Of a DNA stretch of 64,000 nt, positions 40,975 through 50,258 are shown piece by piece. Location: assembly GCA_016720595.1 (NCBI GenBank), contig JADKKI010000007.1, positions 124,001 through 188,000 on the forward strand. The letters run 5' to 3'. Both the position numbers and the translations under genes were made by a program. The notes beneath the pieces are model-generated. The model was given only the letters and a program-made list of their open reading frames with translations. It searched no databases and had not been told where the DNA came from. Numbering within the stretch: the first letter of the stretch is position 1; the number at the start of each line of letters is the position of its first letter. Origin of the DNA: Myxococcales bacterium. GTDB taxonomy: Bacteria; Myxococcota_A; Polyangia; Haliangiales; Haliangiaceae.

Positions 40975-41999
40975 TCACGGAATCGTCATCTGCTTGGTGA
41001 GGAGCTTCTGGTCGAGCGGCACGCGGGCGAGGACTTCGGCGATCTTGGGCCCCGCGTCACCGGTGCCATAGGGGTTCTCGCAGGTGTGGCACTGCGCGAT
41101 GAACGCGGCGTCCGTCAAGCAGCGCCGGATCGCCGCCACGATCTCGCGCTCGTCGTACGCGGTCGCGATCACGTTGTTGGTCCCGAGCCGCCCGGCCTGA
41201 CGGGATCCGACATCGACGGTCGGGCACCCGAAGGCCGGAGTCTCCTTGACGCCGCTCGACGAGTTGCCGACGCACGCGCCACCGGCGGCGCCGCGCCCCG
41301 CGAGGGCCAGCATGCCGTGATAGTTGTACCGGCCGACGCTCTTGTGGACCTGCACGTTCGGGACGGCGCGCGCGCGAAACTTCTCGAGCTCGTCGATGAT
41401 CCGCCGACCGCCGGCATCGTTGTTCGGATACGTGACCACGACCTGAACGCCCTCGCGTGCGATCGTCTCGAGCGCCGCGAGCGAAGGCTGGACCTGGGCC
41501 ACCGCCTCCTCGAACCGGCTGCTCACCGAGTGCTGCGTGAACACGACGAGTGGCCGATCGGCGACGATCCCGAACCGATCGTGGAGCTCCTGTGGCGTGG
41601 CGTAGAGGCCGTCCGCGATCAGGTCGATCGCCGGGAATCCGACGGCGTGCACACGCCACGGCTCCTCACCCATCACGCGGATCCGGTTCGCGGCGTTCTC
41701 GTTGGTCGTGAAGTGGAGGTGAGCCAGCTTGGTCATCGCGTGACGCACGGAATCGTCGAGAGCTCCGCCTTGCGTGACGTCGCCACCCTCGATGTGCGCC
41801 GTCGGGATCCCCATCTGCGTGCCCGCGATCACCGCCGCGAAGCCCTCGAAGCGATCGGCATAGACCACGAGGATGTCGGGACGGAGGATCGGGAACTGGA
41901 GGCCGTACTCGGCGCGGTTGCACCGCGATCGAGCGCGAGCACGACGTCCCGCAGCGAGCCCTCGACGGTGACCTGGGCGGACGCCAGCGCGCTCGACAT
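40975..41999 (-). pseudogene. UDP-GlcNAc 2-epimerase (NeuC-like), N-terminus lost
   Basis: The C-terminal three quarters are clear: ILRPDILVVYADRFEGFAAV, IPTAHIEGGDVTQGGALDDS, MTKLAHLHFTTNENAANRIR, then FTQHSVSS and GNSSSGVKETPAFGCPTVDV. This is the NeuC-type hydrolysing epimerase that makes N-acetylmannosamine-type sugars for surface glycans. The N-terminal third, with the TGTRADYG-type motif, is absent. A piece reading SAQVTVEGSLRDVVLALDR lies just upstream in another frame, so at least one indel and a larger loss are needed. No other glycan genes are adjacent. Confidence 0.75.
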
Positions 42000-42175
42000 C
42001 AGCCCCAGTGATTACCGCGACCCCGGGCCCCACGAAAGTGACTTGACGGACAGCTGGCCAACTACCTGCCGGACCACCTGGCCAGCGCCCACCATGCCGC
42101 CGTACGAAAGAAAGTTGTCGTTGTGTTTCGTGTGGTTGTAGGGATGGGTACCCCTCTGTTACCGTGACCTCGCTC

Positions 42176-43801
42176 ATGGGATTGGTGCGCGATACCGCGT
42201 CGTGGTTCGTCGCCTGCGTCGCCACCACCTTGGTCCTGGGCGCCTGCAATGGTGGCAGCGGGTCGCTCGAGCTGACGTTGTCTCTCCCGAGTCAGGCGGA
42301 TCTGCGGCCTACCGGGATGACCACCGTGACGGTGACGGCCACCGCCCCCGGCGAGTCCCCGGTCGGCACGACGAGCGTCCTGTCGTCGGGCTCGGTGAGT
42401 GCGGGGGATCTTCCGGTCGGCAACGACATCCAGATCGGCATCGTCCTGCGCGATGTCTCCAACCGGATCGTCGGCGTGGGTGAGGCCGGGCAGACCGTCG
42501 ACGTGATCGGGGATCAGGCCACCAAGGTCTCGATCCCGGTGCGCCGGCCGTTCGTGTACGCCGCGAGCGGCAGCGCCCTGTACTCGTTCGATCCCACGCT
42601 CGATCCTCGTGACGCGAAGTTCCAGGGCATGCTCGCCGGCGTCACCGGGCCGCAGTTCACCGTCTCGGTCGGCGGTGATCGCCTCGCCGTGATCTCGGCG
42701 AACCAGGTCCAGATCGTGGTGACGGCGACCAACACCGTGATGGGCTCGATCACGGTGCCCGGCATGGTCACCGATGCCGCGGCAGTCCCCGGCTCGCACA
42801 AGCTCGCGGTCGCCCACGGCGCCGGCATCGCGATCGTCGATGTCGACGCACAGACCGTCGAGAACGCGATGGTCGGCCCGGTCGATCGCGTCACCGTCGG
42901 CCCCGGTAGTGATGGCCTGATGGTCGCCTACGGGCTGGTCGGAAGGATCCTGCCGCCCGAGAAGCCGTCGATGCTCGCGACCTGCACTGGCACGTCGAAG
43001 ATCGTCGCCGTCCCGGTCGATGCGCCCGCGGCGGCGACCCCGGCACCGGTGACCGCCGGCGTGTCCGATCTGGCCGCCGCACCCGACGTGCCGATGCTGT
43101 TCGCCACCCTGCCCTGCACCGGCAAGGTCGCCAAGGTCGGCGGTGTGATCGAGGGTGGCGCGCTGACGTTGACCGACTTCGTCGATCTCGAACGGGCCGC
43201 CGTGCTGACGGTGGCTGGTGATCGCGTGTGGGCCGCGGGCACCAAGATGTCCGCTCCGGCGTGCACCACGGGCTGCACGGCGACCACCCCCGTCGCGTGC
43301 CCGCAACCCAACGGCAACCATCTCGCGTACGTCACCGAAGGCGCGCACATCATCGTCAAGTCGATCCCGCTCGACGGGGGTACGCCGATCACGCTCGATG
43401 CGCCGGGGCGTCGCGAGACCATGGTCGACAAGAACGACATGGCTCGCCAGCACGCACAGGTGCTCAAGGCGCTCGGTGTGGTGCCCTCGGATCTCGTGAC
43501 GCTGCCCGGTGGGCAGTACGTGGGCCTCGTGACCAAGAGCCGCTACTACATCGAGGAGCTCACGGACGGGTTCAACACGCGGATCCTGCCGTGCCTCGAT
43601 GCAACCACGGCCGACTGGATCCTGATCGACATGGCGAGCTCCTCGGTCGCGCAGCGAGTGCGCACGTCGTGCGCCGTCACCGTCGAGCCCGGTGCGTTCT
43701 TCGCGGACTGGGAGTGTGATCAGCCGCCCGAGGGCGAGCGCAATGCGTTCCCCGCGCAGTACACGCCCACCTCGATCGGAGCCCTGTTCGGGTCCCGATG
43801 A
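42176..43801 (+). CDS. Propeller-like surface lipoprotein
   Basis: 541 residues with a lipoprotein signal (VATTLVLGAC, Cys24). After a Thr/Ser-rich beta domain (about 30-125) come repeated beta strands of the type GDRLAVISANQVQIVVTATN and GSHKLAVAHGAGIAIVDVDA, resembling beta-propeller blades. Several cysteines occur in ATCTGTS, TLPCTGK and ACTTGCTATTPVACPQ. No enzyme motif. ATG 42176 is chosen over GTG 42164. The stop overlaps the next start (ATGA), so the two are translated together; both act in the envelope. Confidence 0.7.
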   Translation: MGLVRDTASWFVACVATTLVLGACNGGSGSLELTLSLPSQADLRPTGMTTVTVTATAPGESPVGTTSVLSSGSVSAGDLPVGNDIQIGIVLRDVSNRIVGVGEAGQTVDVIGDQATKVSIPVRRPFVYAASGSALYSFDPTLDPRDAKFQGMLAGVTGPQFTVSVGGDRLAVISANQVQIVVTATNTVMGSITVPGMVTDAAAVPGSHKLAVAHGAGIAIVDVDAQTVENAMVGPVDRVTVGPGSDGLMVAYGLVGRILPPEKPSMLATCTGTSKIVAVPVDAPAAATPAPVTAGVSDLAAAPDVPMLFATLPCTGKVAKVGGVIEGGALTLTDFVDLERAAVLTVAGDRVWAAGTKMSAPACTTGCTATTPVACPQPNGNHLAYVTEGAHIIVKSIPLDGGTPITLDAPGRRETMVDKNDMARQHAQVLKALGVVPSDLVTLPGGQYVGLVTKSRYYIEELTDGFNTRILPCLDATTADWILIDMASSSVAQRVRTSCAVTVEPGAFFADWECDQPPEGERNAFPAQYTPTSIGALFGSR

Positions 43802-44628
43802 GGCAGCTCGCCTTCATCGCGCTGGCGATCCTCATCGGCGCACACGTCGCGCACGCGGATCCCGATCCCAAGCGCAAGGTCTCCGTGCTCGAGTACCGCT
43901 CGGGCTCCTCCGCGCTGCCAGGCATCGCGCGACGCATCCTCGACGAGATGAGCAAGCAGACCTCGCTCCAGCTGCTGGGCCCAGATCAGACCCGCACCGT
44001 GTATGGCGATCAGCTCGATCAGGCGCTGGTGAAGTGCGCCGGCGACGCGGAGTGCATCGCGCAGATCGGCAAGAAGGTCGGCGCCTCGGAGGTGATCCTG
44101 GTCGGCGTCAGCGAGCTCGGCGACGTGATCCTGACGCTGCAGCGGATCGACGTGTCGAGCAAGACGGTGGTCACCCGCGTCGCAGACTCGCTGGCCTCGA
44201 AGACCACCCCCGCGGACGACCAGATCAACGGCTACCTGGCGCGCCTGCTGTCCCCGGGAGACTTCCTTCGCTACGGCGTGATCGACATCGTCGCCAACCT
44301 CGCCGGAGCGGCGGTGACGGTCGGAGGCGAATCCCGCGGGCTGACGCCGATCCAGCCGCTCAAGCTCCATGCGCCCGCGACCTATCAGATCCGGGTCGAG
44401 AAGGCGGGATACGTCCCGTTCACCACCAAGGTCGCCCTCCCCCCCGACGGCGAGATCAAGGTCGAGGCCGAGCTCTCGAAGCGCGGTGCCGGCAGCGCGT
44501 GGTACCAGCGCTGGTACGTGCTGGCCGGCGCGGGGATCCTGGTCGCCGGAGCTGCGGGCACCGCGATCTACTTCGGCACCCGCGACTCGGCGAGCGATCG
44601 GGTGCCCGTCACGATCGTCGTGCAGTGA
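43798..44628 (+). CDS. PEGA-domain exported protein
   Basis: 276 residues. Sec signal peptide MRQLAFIALAILIGAHVAHA. The N-terminal domain (25-150) resembles those in myxobacterial proteins that sum small effects (VLEYRSGSSALPGIARRILD; DAECIAQIGKKVGASEVILV). A PEGA domain follows (about 160-232: VTVGGESRGLTPIQPLKLHA and YQIRVEKAGYVPFTTKVALP), usually a surface-layer or linker module. A TM helix lies near the end (YVLAGAGILVAGAAGTAIYF), anchoring the protein with the PEGA domain outside. Its end overlaps the end of rimI by 20 bases, tail to tail. Confidence 0.8.
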   Translation: MRQLAFIALAILIGAHVAHADPDPKRKVSVLEYRSGSSALPGIARRILDEMSKQTSLQLLGPDQTRTVYGDQLDQALVKCAGDAECIAQIGKKVGASEVILVGVSELGDVILTLQRIDVSSKTVVTRVADSLASKTTPADDQINGYLARLLSPGDFLRYGVIDIVANLAGAAVTVGGESRGLTPIQPLKLHAPATYQIRVEKAGYVPFTTKVALPPDGEIKVEAELSKRGAGSAWYQRWYVLAGAGILVAGAAGTAIYFGTRDSASDRVPVTIVVQ

Positions 44629-45055
44629 GCTCGCACAGCATGACGAGCGCGTCCTCGCCGTCGTCCTGGTAGTAGCGCTGCCGGGTGTGCACGGTGACAA
44701 ACCCTGCGCGCTCGTACAGCGCGATCGCGGGCAGGTTTCCCTTGCGGACCTCGAGCGTGGCCAACGTCGCCCCCACTGCGCGCGCTGCCTCCATCGCGTG
44801 CGCGAGCAACCGCCCACCGATCCCGGAGCGCCGCCGATCTGGGTGCGTGGCGATCGCGAGGATGTGGAGCTCGCCGGCGACCAGCCAGTAGTTGTTGAAC
44901 GCGATCACGTGCGGATCGCGGACCACATCGATCCGGGCGAAGTCGCGGGCGAGCTCGCCCTCGAACACGGAGCGGGGCCACGGCGCCTTGAACGAGTGCT
45001 GCTCGATCTCGTCGATCGCGTCGAGGTCCGCGGCCGTCGCTGGCTCGACGATCAT
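44609..45055 (-). CDS. rimI: Ribosomal protein alanine N-acetyltransferase, RimI-like
   Basis: 148 residues, a GNAT acetyltransferase of RimI size. The acetyl-CoA loop is RRSGIGGRLLAHAM (Q/R-x-x-G-x-G/A pattern), preceded by ILAIATHPDR and followed by LEVRKGNLPAIALYERAGF, the RimI-type motif. It acetylates the N-terminus of S18 in E. coli, though substrates vary. The start ATG overlaps the engB stop (ATGA at 45052-45055). RimI is often next to TsaB/TsaD; neither is seen here. Confidence 0.88.
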   Translation of the reverse strand: MIVEPATAADLDAIDEIEQHSFKAPWPRSVFEGELARDFARIDVVRDPHVIAFNNYWLVAGELHILAIATHPDRRRSGIGGRLLAHAMEAARAVGATLATLEVRKGNLPAIALYERAGFVTVHTRQRYYQDDGEDALVMLCELTARRS

Positions 45056-45657
45056 TTCGCGGGGACGAGGATCTTGATCAGCGCGCGCCACACCTCATCG
45101 ATGCCATCGCTGCTGAGCGTCGACACCGCGAAGGGAGCGCGGGTGAGGTTCAAGGCCTGACGGGCGCGCGTGATCTCGACCATGCGCTTGCTCTTCACGA
45201 GCTTGTCGGACTTGGTCAGCGCGACCACGATCGGGACGTCGCGCTGGGCGAGCCACGGTACGAAGTCGAGCTCCTCCTCCTCGGGCCCCCGGCGGATGTC
45301 GATCAGGAGCAGCACCCCCGCGAGGGTCTTGCGCTCCGAGAGGTACGCCTCGATCAGCGGCTTCCAGCTGTCCTTCATCCCGGTGGGCACCTTGGCGTAG
45401 CCAAAGCCCGGGAGATCCACGAGGTGAAACGGTGGCTGCGCGCTCACCTCGAACCAGTTGATGAGCTGGGTGCGACCCGGGGTGCGCGAGGTCCGCGCGA
45501 GGCCATCCTGGCCGACCAGCGCGTTGATGAGGCTCGACTTGCCCACGTTGGATCGACCGACGACCGCGAGCTCGGGGAGGCTCGGCGGAGGAAAGTCCTT
45601 GGGGGACGCGGCGGACGTCACGAACGAGGTCCGGGGGCGGGGATGGGCGCGGCTCAT
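45052..45657 (-). CDS. engB: Ribosome biogenesis GTPase EngB (YsxC)
   Basis: 201 residues, standard length. G1 is GRSNVGKSSLIN, G2 lies in SRTPGRTQLINWFE, G3 is DLPGFGYAKVP, G4 is LTKSDKL and G5 is VSTLSSDG. EngB assists late 50S assembly in the cytoplasm and is generally essential. It overlaps the upstream cytochrome c gene by 4 bases and rimI downstream by 4 bases, so the three form one tightly packed operon. Confidence 0.95.
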   Translation of the reverse strand: MSRAHPRPRTSFVTSAASPKDFPPPSLPELAVVGRSNVGKSSLINALVGQDGLARTSRTPGRTQLINWFEVSAQPPFHLVDLPGFGYAKVPTGMKDSWKPLIEAYLSERKTLAGVLLLIDIRRGPEEEELDFVPWLAQRDVPIVVALTKSDKLVKSKRMVEITRARQALNLTRAPFAVSTLSSDGIDEVWRALIKILVPAK

Positions 45658-46133
45658 GGGTTCACCGGGTGTACGGGGGCGGTCGGATCGAAAGGTCTAC
45701 CCCGAGTCGCCCGTGCATGGCACTGGGCGCACAGCGCGGCGCGGAGCTTGGGCGTGGAGAGGTCCGCGAGGCCGAGGCTGCGCGCCACCGGGAGGTCGCG
45801 CATCAGATCGTCCTCGGCATAGGCCGCCCCTGCGCCGTGGCACGCCTCGCACCCGACCTCGACCGCAACCGCTGGGCCGGCCGGGGCCTCGCCGGTGCCG
45901 TGACACGCGAGGCACCGCGCCTCGGGACGCCCAGGGAAGCGGTCCCGCGTGGCGGCGTGCCGGGTTGCCTGCCACGCAGCGAGCTGCTTGGGATGACACG
46001 CGCCACAGGCCGCGGAGCCAGTCCAGTCACGGCGCGCCGCCTGCGCACCGCCGCCCACGGCCGCGAGCCCGAGCCAGACGAGCCCGACGAGCCCGACGAA
46101 TCCGGCGAGCACGGAGATGGCGGGACACCGCAT
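45654..46133 (-). CDS. Tetrahaem c-type cytochrome
   Basis: 159 residues with four CxxCH haem sites: CGACH (43-47), CLACH (74-78), CEACH (95-99) and CAQCH (135-139). A hydrophobic signal or anchor (about 5-30) precedes, so haems sit in the periplasm. The spacing and motifs such as WQATRHA between haems resemble the cytochrome c554/NrfA-like multihaem family. Electron partners are not evident. Its stop overlaps the engB start (ATGA), an unusual link to a ribosome-assembly gene. Start chosen at ATG 46133; an upstream in-frame start adds 14 residues. Confidence 0.85.
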   Translation of the reverse strand: MRCPAISVLAGFVGLVGLVWLGLAAVGGGAQAARRDWTGSAACGACHPKQLAAWQATRHAATRDRFPGRPEARCLACHGTGEAPAGPAVAVEVGCEACHGAGAAYAEDDLMRDLPVARSLGLADLSTPKLRAALCAQCHARATRGRPFDPTAPVHPVNP

Positions 46134-46180
46134 GCGGGCGACCCTACCGCGCCCTTGAGAGGCCGTGGTAACCAAGCGTC

Positions 46181-47938
46181 GTGGCGGTGCACGTGTTAGG
46201 TCTCACCGGCGGGATCGCGTCGGGCAAGAGCACCGTCGCCCGCCTGCTCCGCGAGCGTGGCGCCGCTGTCGTCGATGCCGACCTGCTCGCGCGCCAGGTC
46301 GTGGAGCCCGGCCAACCCGCACTCGCCGAGCTGGTGGCGCGGTTCGGGACGCAGATCCTGACGCCGGATGGTCTCCTCGATCGGAAGCGGCTCGGTGCGA
46401 TCGCGTTCGCCGATCCGCAGGCACGCGCGGACCTCGGCCGGATCACGCACCCACGGATCGCCGCCGCGAGCGCGAGTGCGATCGCGACCTGGGCCGACGC
46501 CGGGGCCAATGTCGTGTTCTACGAGGCCGCGCTGCTCGTCGAGAACCGGGCCCACCTCGGGCTGGCGGGGCTGATCGTGGTCTCGGCCTCCGCGGAGGTC
46601 CAGCACGCCCGGCTGGTGGCCCGCGATGGCCTCACCGCCGACGAGGCCACGGCGCGGATCCTCGCGCAGGCGCCGCTCGCCGACAAGCTCGCGGTCGCCA
46701 CCTGGGTGATCGAGAACCAGGGCGAGCCGGCCGCACTCGGCAGCGAGGTCGAGCGCGTGGTGGCCGACATCGAGCGCCGGTTCGGAGCGATCGCGGTGCG
46801 CAGCCGCGCGACCACCGGGACCACGGGCCGGGTCGCCCTGCCCCGACGCGACGTCGCTCTGGTCACCGGCTTTCCCGCGTTCACGGCGAGGCGGATGATC
46901 GCCAAGCTCGCGGCCTCCGAGCCCGAGACCAAGCTGTTCGTCCTCGTCCGCGAGAAGTTCGCGGCCCAGGCGGCGCAGCTGCTCGCGAGCATCCCGAACG
47001 GCGAGCGCGCCGAGATCCTGGTCGGGGATGTCTGCGACATGGACCTCGGCCTGTCGAGCCTCGAGTACCGAGCCTTGTCACGCGAGGTCACGTGGATCCA
47101 CCACCTCGCCGGCATCTACTTCATGGGCGTCGATCGCGAGACCGCCCGCCGCGTGAACGTGACCGGCACCAAGACGATCCTCGATCTGGCCCGGGATGCG
47201 GGTCGGCTCGAGCGCCTCGTCCATTGGTCCACAGCCATGGTCTCGGGCGACCGGCGCGGCACGTTCTACGAGCAAGACCTCGATGCCGGGCAGAAGTTCC
47301 ACAACGACTACGAGCGCACGAAGTTCGACGCCGAGAAGCTCGTGCACACGGCGCTCCGCCACCTGCCGATCACCGTGGTGCGGCCCGGGATCATCGTCGG
47401 TGACAGCCGCACCGGTGAGATCGACAAGCTCGATGGCCCGTACTACCTGATGGTGCTGATCGCGACCAACGCCTCCGGGCTACGGCTCCCCCTGCTCGGC
47501 CGCGGGGACGCGCCACTCCACCTGGTCCCGATCGACTACGTGATCGAGGCGGCGTGGCGCGTCGGTCGCAGTGAGGGTGCGGCCGGCAAGACCTTCCACC
47601 TCGTCGATCCTGCACCGCTCTCGGCGCGCGCGGTGTTCGAGGGCGTCGCGGAGCACGCCCACACCGAGAAGCCACGCGGCCACATCCCGAGGCCGCTGGC
47701 ACGCGCCGTGTTGCGCACGCCCGGCCTCTCGCGCCTCGGCCGCGGTCCGAGCGCGTTCGTCGATGTGCTCGATCACCCGGTGCACTACGATCAGGCCAAC
47801 ACCGCCGCCGCACTCGCGGGAACTGGCGTCGTGTGCCCCCCACTCGCCGACTACCTCCCGACCTTGGTCCGCTACGTGCTCGATGTCTCGCGCCCGGTGC
47901 GGACCGAACACGACGAGGTCTCGGACCCGCTCGACTGA
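46181..47938 (+). CDS. Fusion of dephospho-CoA kinase and NAD-binding reductase domain
   Basis: 585 residues from GTG. Residues 1-205 are a complete CoaE: VLGLTGGIASGKST (P-loop), VVDADLLARQVV, DRKRLGAIAFADP and FYEAALLVENRAHLG; CoaE makes CoA in its last step. Residues 225-580 are an extended short-chain reductase of the NAD_binding_4 (thioester reductase) type: VTGFPAFTARRMIAKL, then HLAGIYFMGVDRETARRVNV, WSTAMVSG and the catalytic Tyr-Lys in YERTKF. The glycine motif is degenerate (TGFPAFTA). No frameshift or stop separates the parts. A coaE alone would normally be about 200 residues. Confidence 0.88.
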   Translation: MAVHVLGLTGGIASGKSTVARLLRERGAAVVDADLLARQVVEPGQPALAELVARFGTQILTPDGLLDRKRLGAIAFADPQARADLGRITHPRIAAASASAIATWADAGANVVFYEAALLVENRAHLGLAGLIVVSASAEVQHARLVARDGLTADEATARILAQAPLADKLAVATWVIENQGEPAALGSEVERVVADIERRFGAIAVRSRATTGTTGRVALPRRDVALVTGFPAFTARRMIAKLAASEPETKLFVLVREKFAAQAAQLLASIPNGERAEILVGDVCDMDLGLSSLEYRALSREVTWIHHLAGIYFMGVDRETARRVNVTGTKTILDLARDAGRLERLVHWSTAMVSGDRRGTFYEQDLDAGQKFHNDYERTKFDAEKLVHTALRHLPITVVRPGIIVGDSRTGEIDKLDGPYYLMVLIATNASGLRLPLLGRGDAPLHLVPIDYVIEAAWRVGRSEGAAGKTFHLVDPAPLSARAVFEGVAEHAHTEKPRGHIPRPLARAVLRTPGLSRLGRGPSAFVDVLDHPVHYDQANTAAALAGTGVVCPPLADYLPTLVRYVLDVSRPVRTEHDEVSDPLD

Positions 47939-48886
47939 CTACGGCGTGACCGTCGAGACGTAGATCTCCCAATCGCCGGTGCGGTTGGACGCGAAGAACA
48001 ACGTGCAGCCATCGTCCGACAGCGAGGGATCGCCGTCCTCGGAGCTCCCGTTGACCGTCGGGACCAGCAGGGTCGAGCTGAACGTCGTCGCCGTGGCATT
48101 CGCACGCGTCGCGTACCAGAGATCGCCACCACCTCCCGGCCCTCCTCCACGGTTGCTGGCAAACACCACCAGGCGCTCGTCGGGTGACACGGACGGATCG
48201 GCATCGCCGCTGCCGCCATTGATCAGCTCGACCATGCTGCCGAACGAGCTCGTGGGATCCGCGCGCGACACCACGACGATGCGCTGCGGACTGCCGTTGG
48301 CGAAGTACACACGCGTCCCGATGTCGTTGGTCTCCGGATCGAGCTGCGCAGTCCCGTCATTGTTGGCGCCAAACGGCGTACGCGTGAAGTTCGAGAACGC
48401 GGCGACCGTGTTGGGACGGGTCGCGATCCACAGGTCGGTGTCGGCGCTGCTATTGCGCGTGCTCGCCTGGACCGCGAGGAGGTCGTTGGACGCGATCGAC
48501 GTCTTGCTGTCGTAGTCGACCGAGCTCAAGTCGACGGAGAGGATCGGAGCGGCGAACACGCCGGCCGCCGTGGCTCGTACCGCAACATAGATGTCGCCAT
48601 TGCCACTCCGTTCGGAGGCGAAGTACAAGCGCAGGCCATCAGACGAGATGAACGGATCGCGATCGGATGTCGCCGAGCCGAGCTGGGTGAGACGCGCGGG
48701 GGTGGTCAGCTGGACCGTGCCCGCCATCCACTTCGCCATGCACGTGCCGGCGGGTGGTGCATCGGCCACATCCGTCGCAACGTCCACCGTCGTATCGTCG
48801 GGCGGCCCGGCATCGTCGACGCTCGCGGGCGTGGAGAAGCCGCACCCCGCGACGACAGACCACCCGAGGAGCCATCGCGACCGCAC
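47939..48886 (-). CDS. PD40/TolB-like propeller lipoprotein
   Basis: 315 residues from GTG 48886; another in-frame GTG at 48901 is possible. The signal ends WSVVAGC and is followed by an Asp/Pro linker. The body repeats propeller strands of the PD40 type: DRDPFISSDGLRLYFASERS, DADPSVSPDERLVVFASNRG and DGDPSLSDDGCTLFFASNRT, each about 40-60 residues apart. Such proteins bind partners at the outer membrane; the linked protein is unknown. It lies 16 bases downstream of argG on the same strand. Confidence 0.78.
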   Translation of the reverse strand: MRSRWLLGWSVVAGCGFSTPASVDDAGPPDDTTVDVATDVADAPPAGTCMAKWMAGTVQLTTPARLTQLGSATSDRDPFISSDGLRLYFASERSGNGDIYVAVRATAAGVFAAPILSVDLSSVDYDSKTSIASNDLLAVQASTRNSSADTDLWIATRPNTVAAFSNFTRTPFGANNDGTAQLDPETNDIGTRVYFANGSPQRIVVVSRADPTSSFGSMVELINGGSGDADPSVSPDERLVVFASNRGGGPGGGGDLWYATRANATATTFSSTLLVPTVNGSSEDGDPSLSDDGCTLFFASNRTGDWEIYVSTVTP

Positions 48887-48902
48887 ACCCCAAGTTATCA
48901 CG

Positions 48903-50258
48903 TCATTCGTCGGGGGAATCGACGCTGCCGAGGAGGTGCGGTAGCGGATCACCGCCGCCCGGTGCGAGCTGCCGCAGGCTGGACAGGTGATGTAGGAGCA
49001 GGTCGCGGTTGTCGCCTACCGAGAGGTTCTGGAGCTCGAGCGCGCCGATCCGATCCTCGGGCGTGAACGCTGGCTCCTCGACCCGCTCCATCGAGAGCTT
49101 GTCGGGGCCATAGGACATGTACTCGGCGCGGGTCGCGAGGATCGTGTAGTCATCGCCGCGGCGGAGCTCCAGGGTGACCTCGCCGGTGACGCTCGGCGCG
49201 ACCCAGCGAGTGAGGCCGTCCTTCAGCAAGCACGCCTCGGGATCGAACCACTTGCCCTCGTAGAGCAGGCGACCGAGCCGCCGCCCGAGCGTGGCGTAGA
49301 GGTCGAGGGTGTTCTCGTTGTGGATCGCGCTCAGCAAGCGCTCGTACGCGATGTGCAACAGGGCCATGCCGGGCGCCTCGTAGATCCCGCGGCTCTTCGC
49401 ATCGATCACCCGGTTCTCGATCTGGTCGCTCATCCCGAGGCCGTGCCGTCCGCCGATCCGGTTGGCCTCGACGAACAGCTCGTACGGCGACCCGAACCCC
49501 TTGCCGTTCAGCGTCACCGGGCGGCCCTGCGCGAACCCGATCGTGATCTCCTCGGCGGCGACCGCGACCTCGGGCTTCCAGTGCGCGACGCCCATGATCG
49601 GCGCGACGATCTTCATCCCGACATCGAGCCGCTCGAGGTCCTTCGCCTCGTGGGTGGCACCGAGGAGGTTGGCATCGGTCGAGTACGCCTTCTCGACCCC
49701 CATGCGGTACGGCTTGCCGATCCGCGCGAGGTACTGCGACATCTCCGTGCGACCGCCGAACGCCTTCACGAAGGCGGCGTCGAGCCACGGCTTGTAGATC
49801 TTGAGCGTCGGGTCGACGAGGATCCCGTAGCGATAGAACCGCTGGATGTCGTTGCCCTTGTGCGTCGAGCCGTCACCGAACACGTGGACGTCGTCCTCCA
49901 CCATCGCGCGGACGATCGCCGTAGTCGTCACCGCGCGGCCCAGCGGCGTGGTGTTGAAGTACTTCTTGCCACCGACGGCGAGGTGGAACGCGCCGCACTG
50001 GATGGCGATCAGGCCCTCGCGGACGAGGCCGTCCTTACAGTCGATGAGGCGAGCGGCCTTCGCGCCGTGCTCGAGCGCCGACGGTGGGATGTCGGAGACG
50101 TTGGTCTCGTCGGGCTGGGCGAGATCCGCGGTGTAGGCGTGGACCGTCATCCCCTGCTCGGCCATCCACGCGACGGCGCATCGCGTGTCGAGCCCACCGG
50201 AGTATGCGATCGCGAGGCGGGTGCCCTTCGCGGGCAGCTGGCGGTAGATCCTGCTCAT
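48903..50258 (-). CDS. argG: Argininosuccinate synthase
   Basis: 451 residues, like the long E. coli form. It joins citrulline and aspartate with ATP in arginine synthesis. Motifs: the P-loop-like IAYSGGLDT at the start, [37 protein letters not shown], and [19 protein letters not shown]. The start overlaps the stop of the FHA-sigma-54 activator gene by 4 bases (ATGA), so expression is tied to the regulator. The argF and argD genes lie further upstream on the same strand; argH is not seen. Confidence 0.96.
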   Translation of the reverse strand: MSRIYRQLPAKGTRLAIAYSGGLDTRCAVAWMAEQGMTVHAYTADLAQPDETNVSDIPPSALEHGAKAARLIDCKDGLVREGLIAIQCGAFHLAVGGKKYFNTTPLGRAVTTTAIVRAMVEDDVHVFGDGSTHKGNDIQRFYRYGILVDPTLKIYKPWLDAAFVKAFGGRTEMSQYLARIGKPYRMGVEKAYSTDANLLGATHEAKDLERLDVGMKIVAPIMGVAHWKPEVAVAAEEITIGFAQGRPVTLNGKGFGSPYELFVEANRIGGRHGLGMSDQIENRVIDAKSRGIYEAPGMALLHIAYERLLSAIHNENTLDLYATLGRRLGRLLYEGKWFDPEACLLKDGLTRWVAPSVTGEVTLELRRGDDYTILATRAEYMSYGPDKLSMERVEEPAFTPEDRIGALELQNLSVGDNRDLLLHHLSSLRQLAPGGGDPLPHLLGSVDSPDE

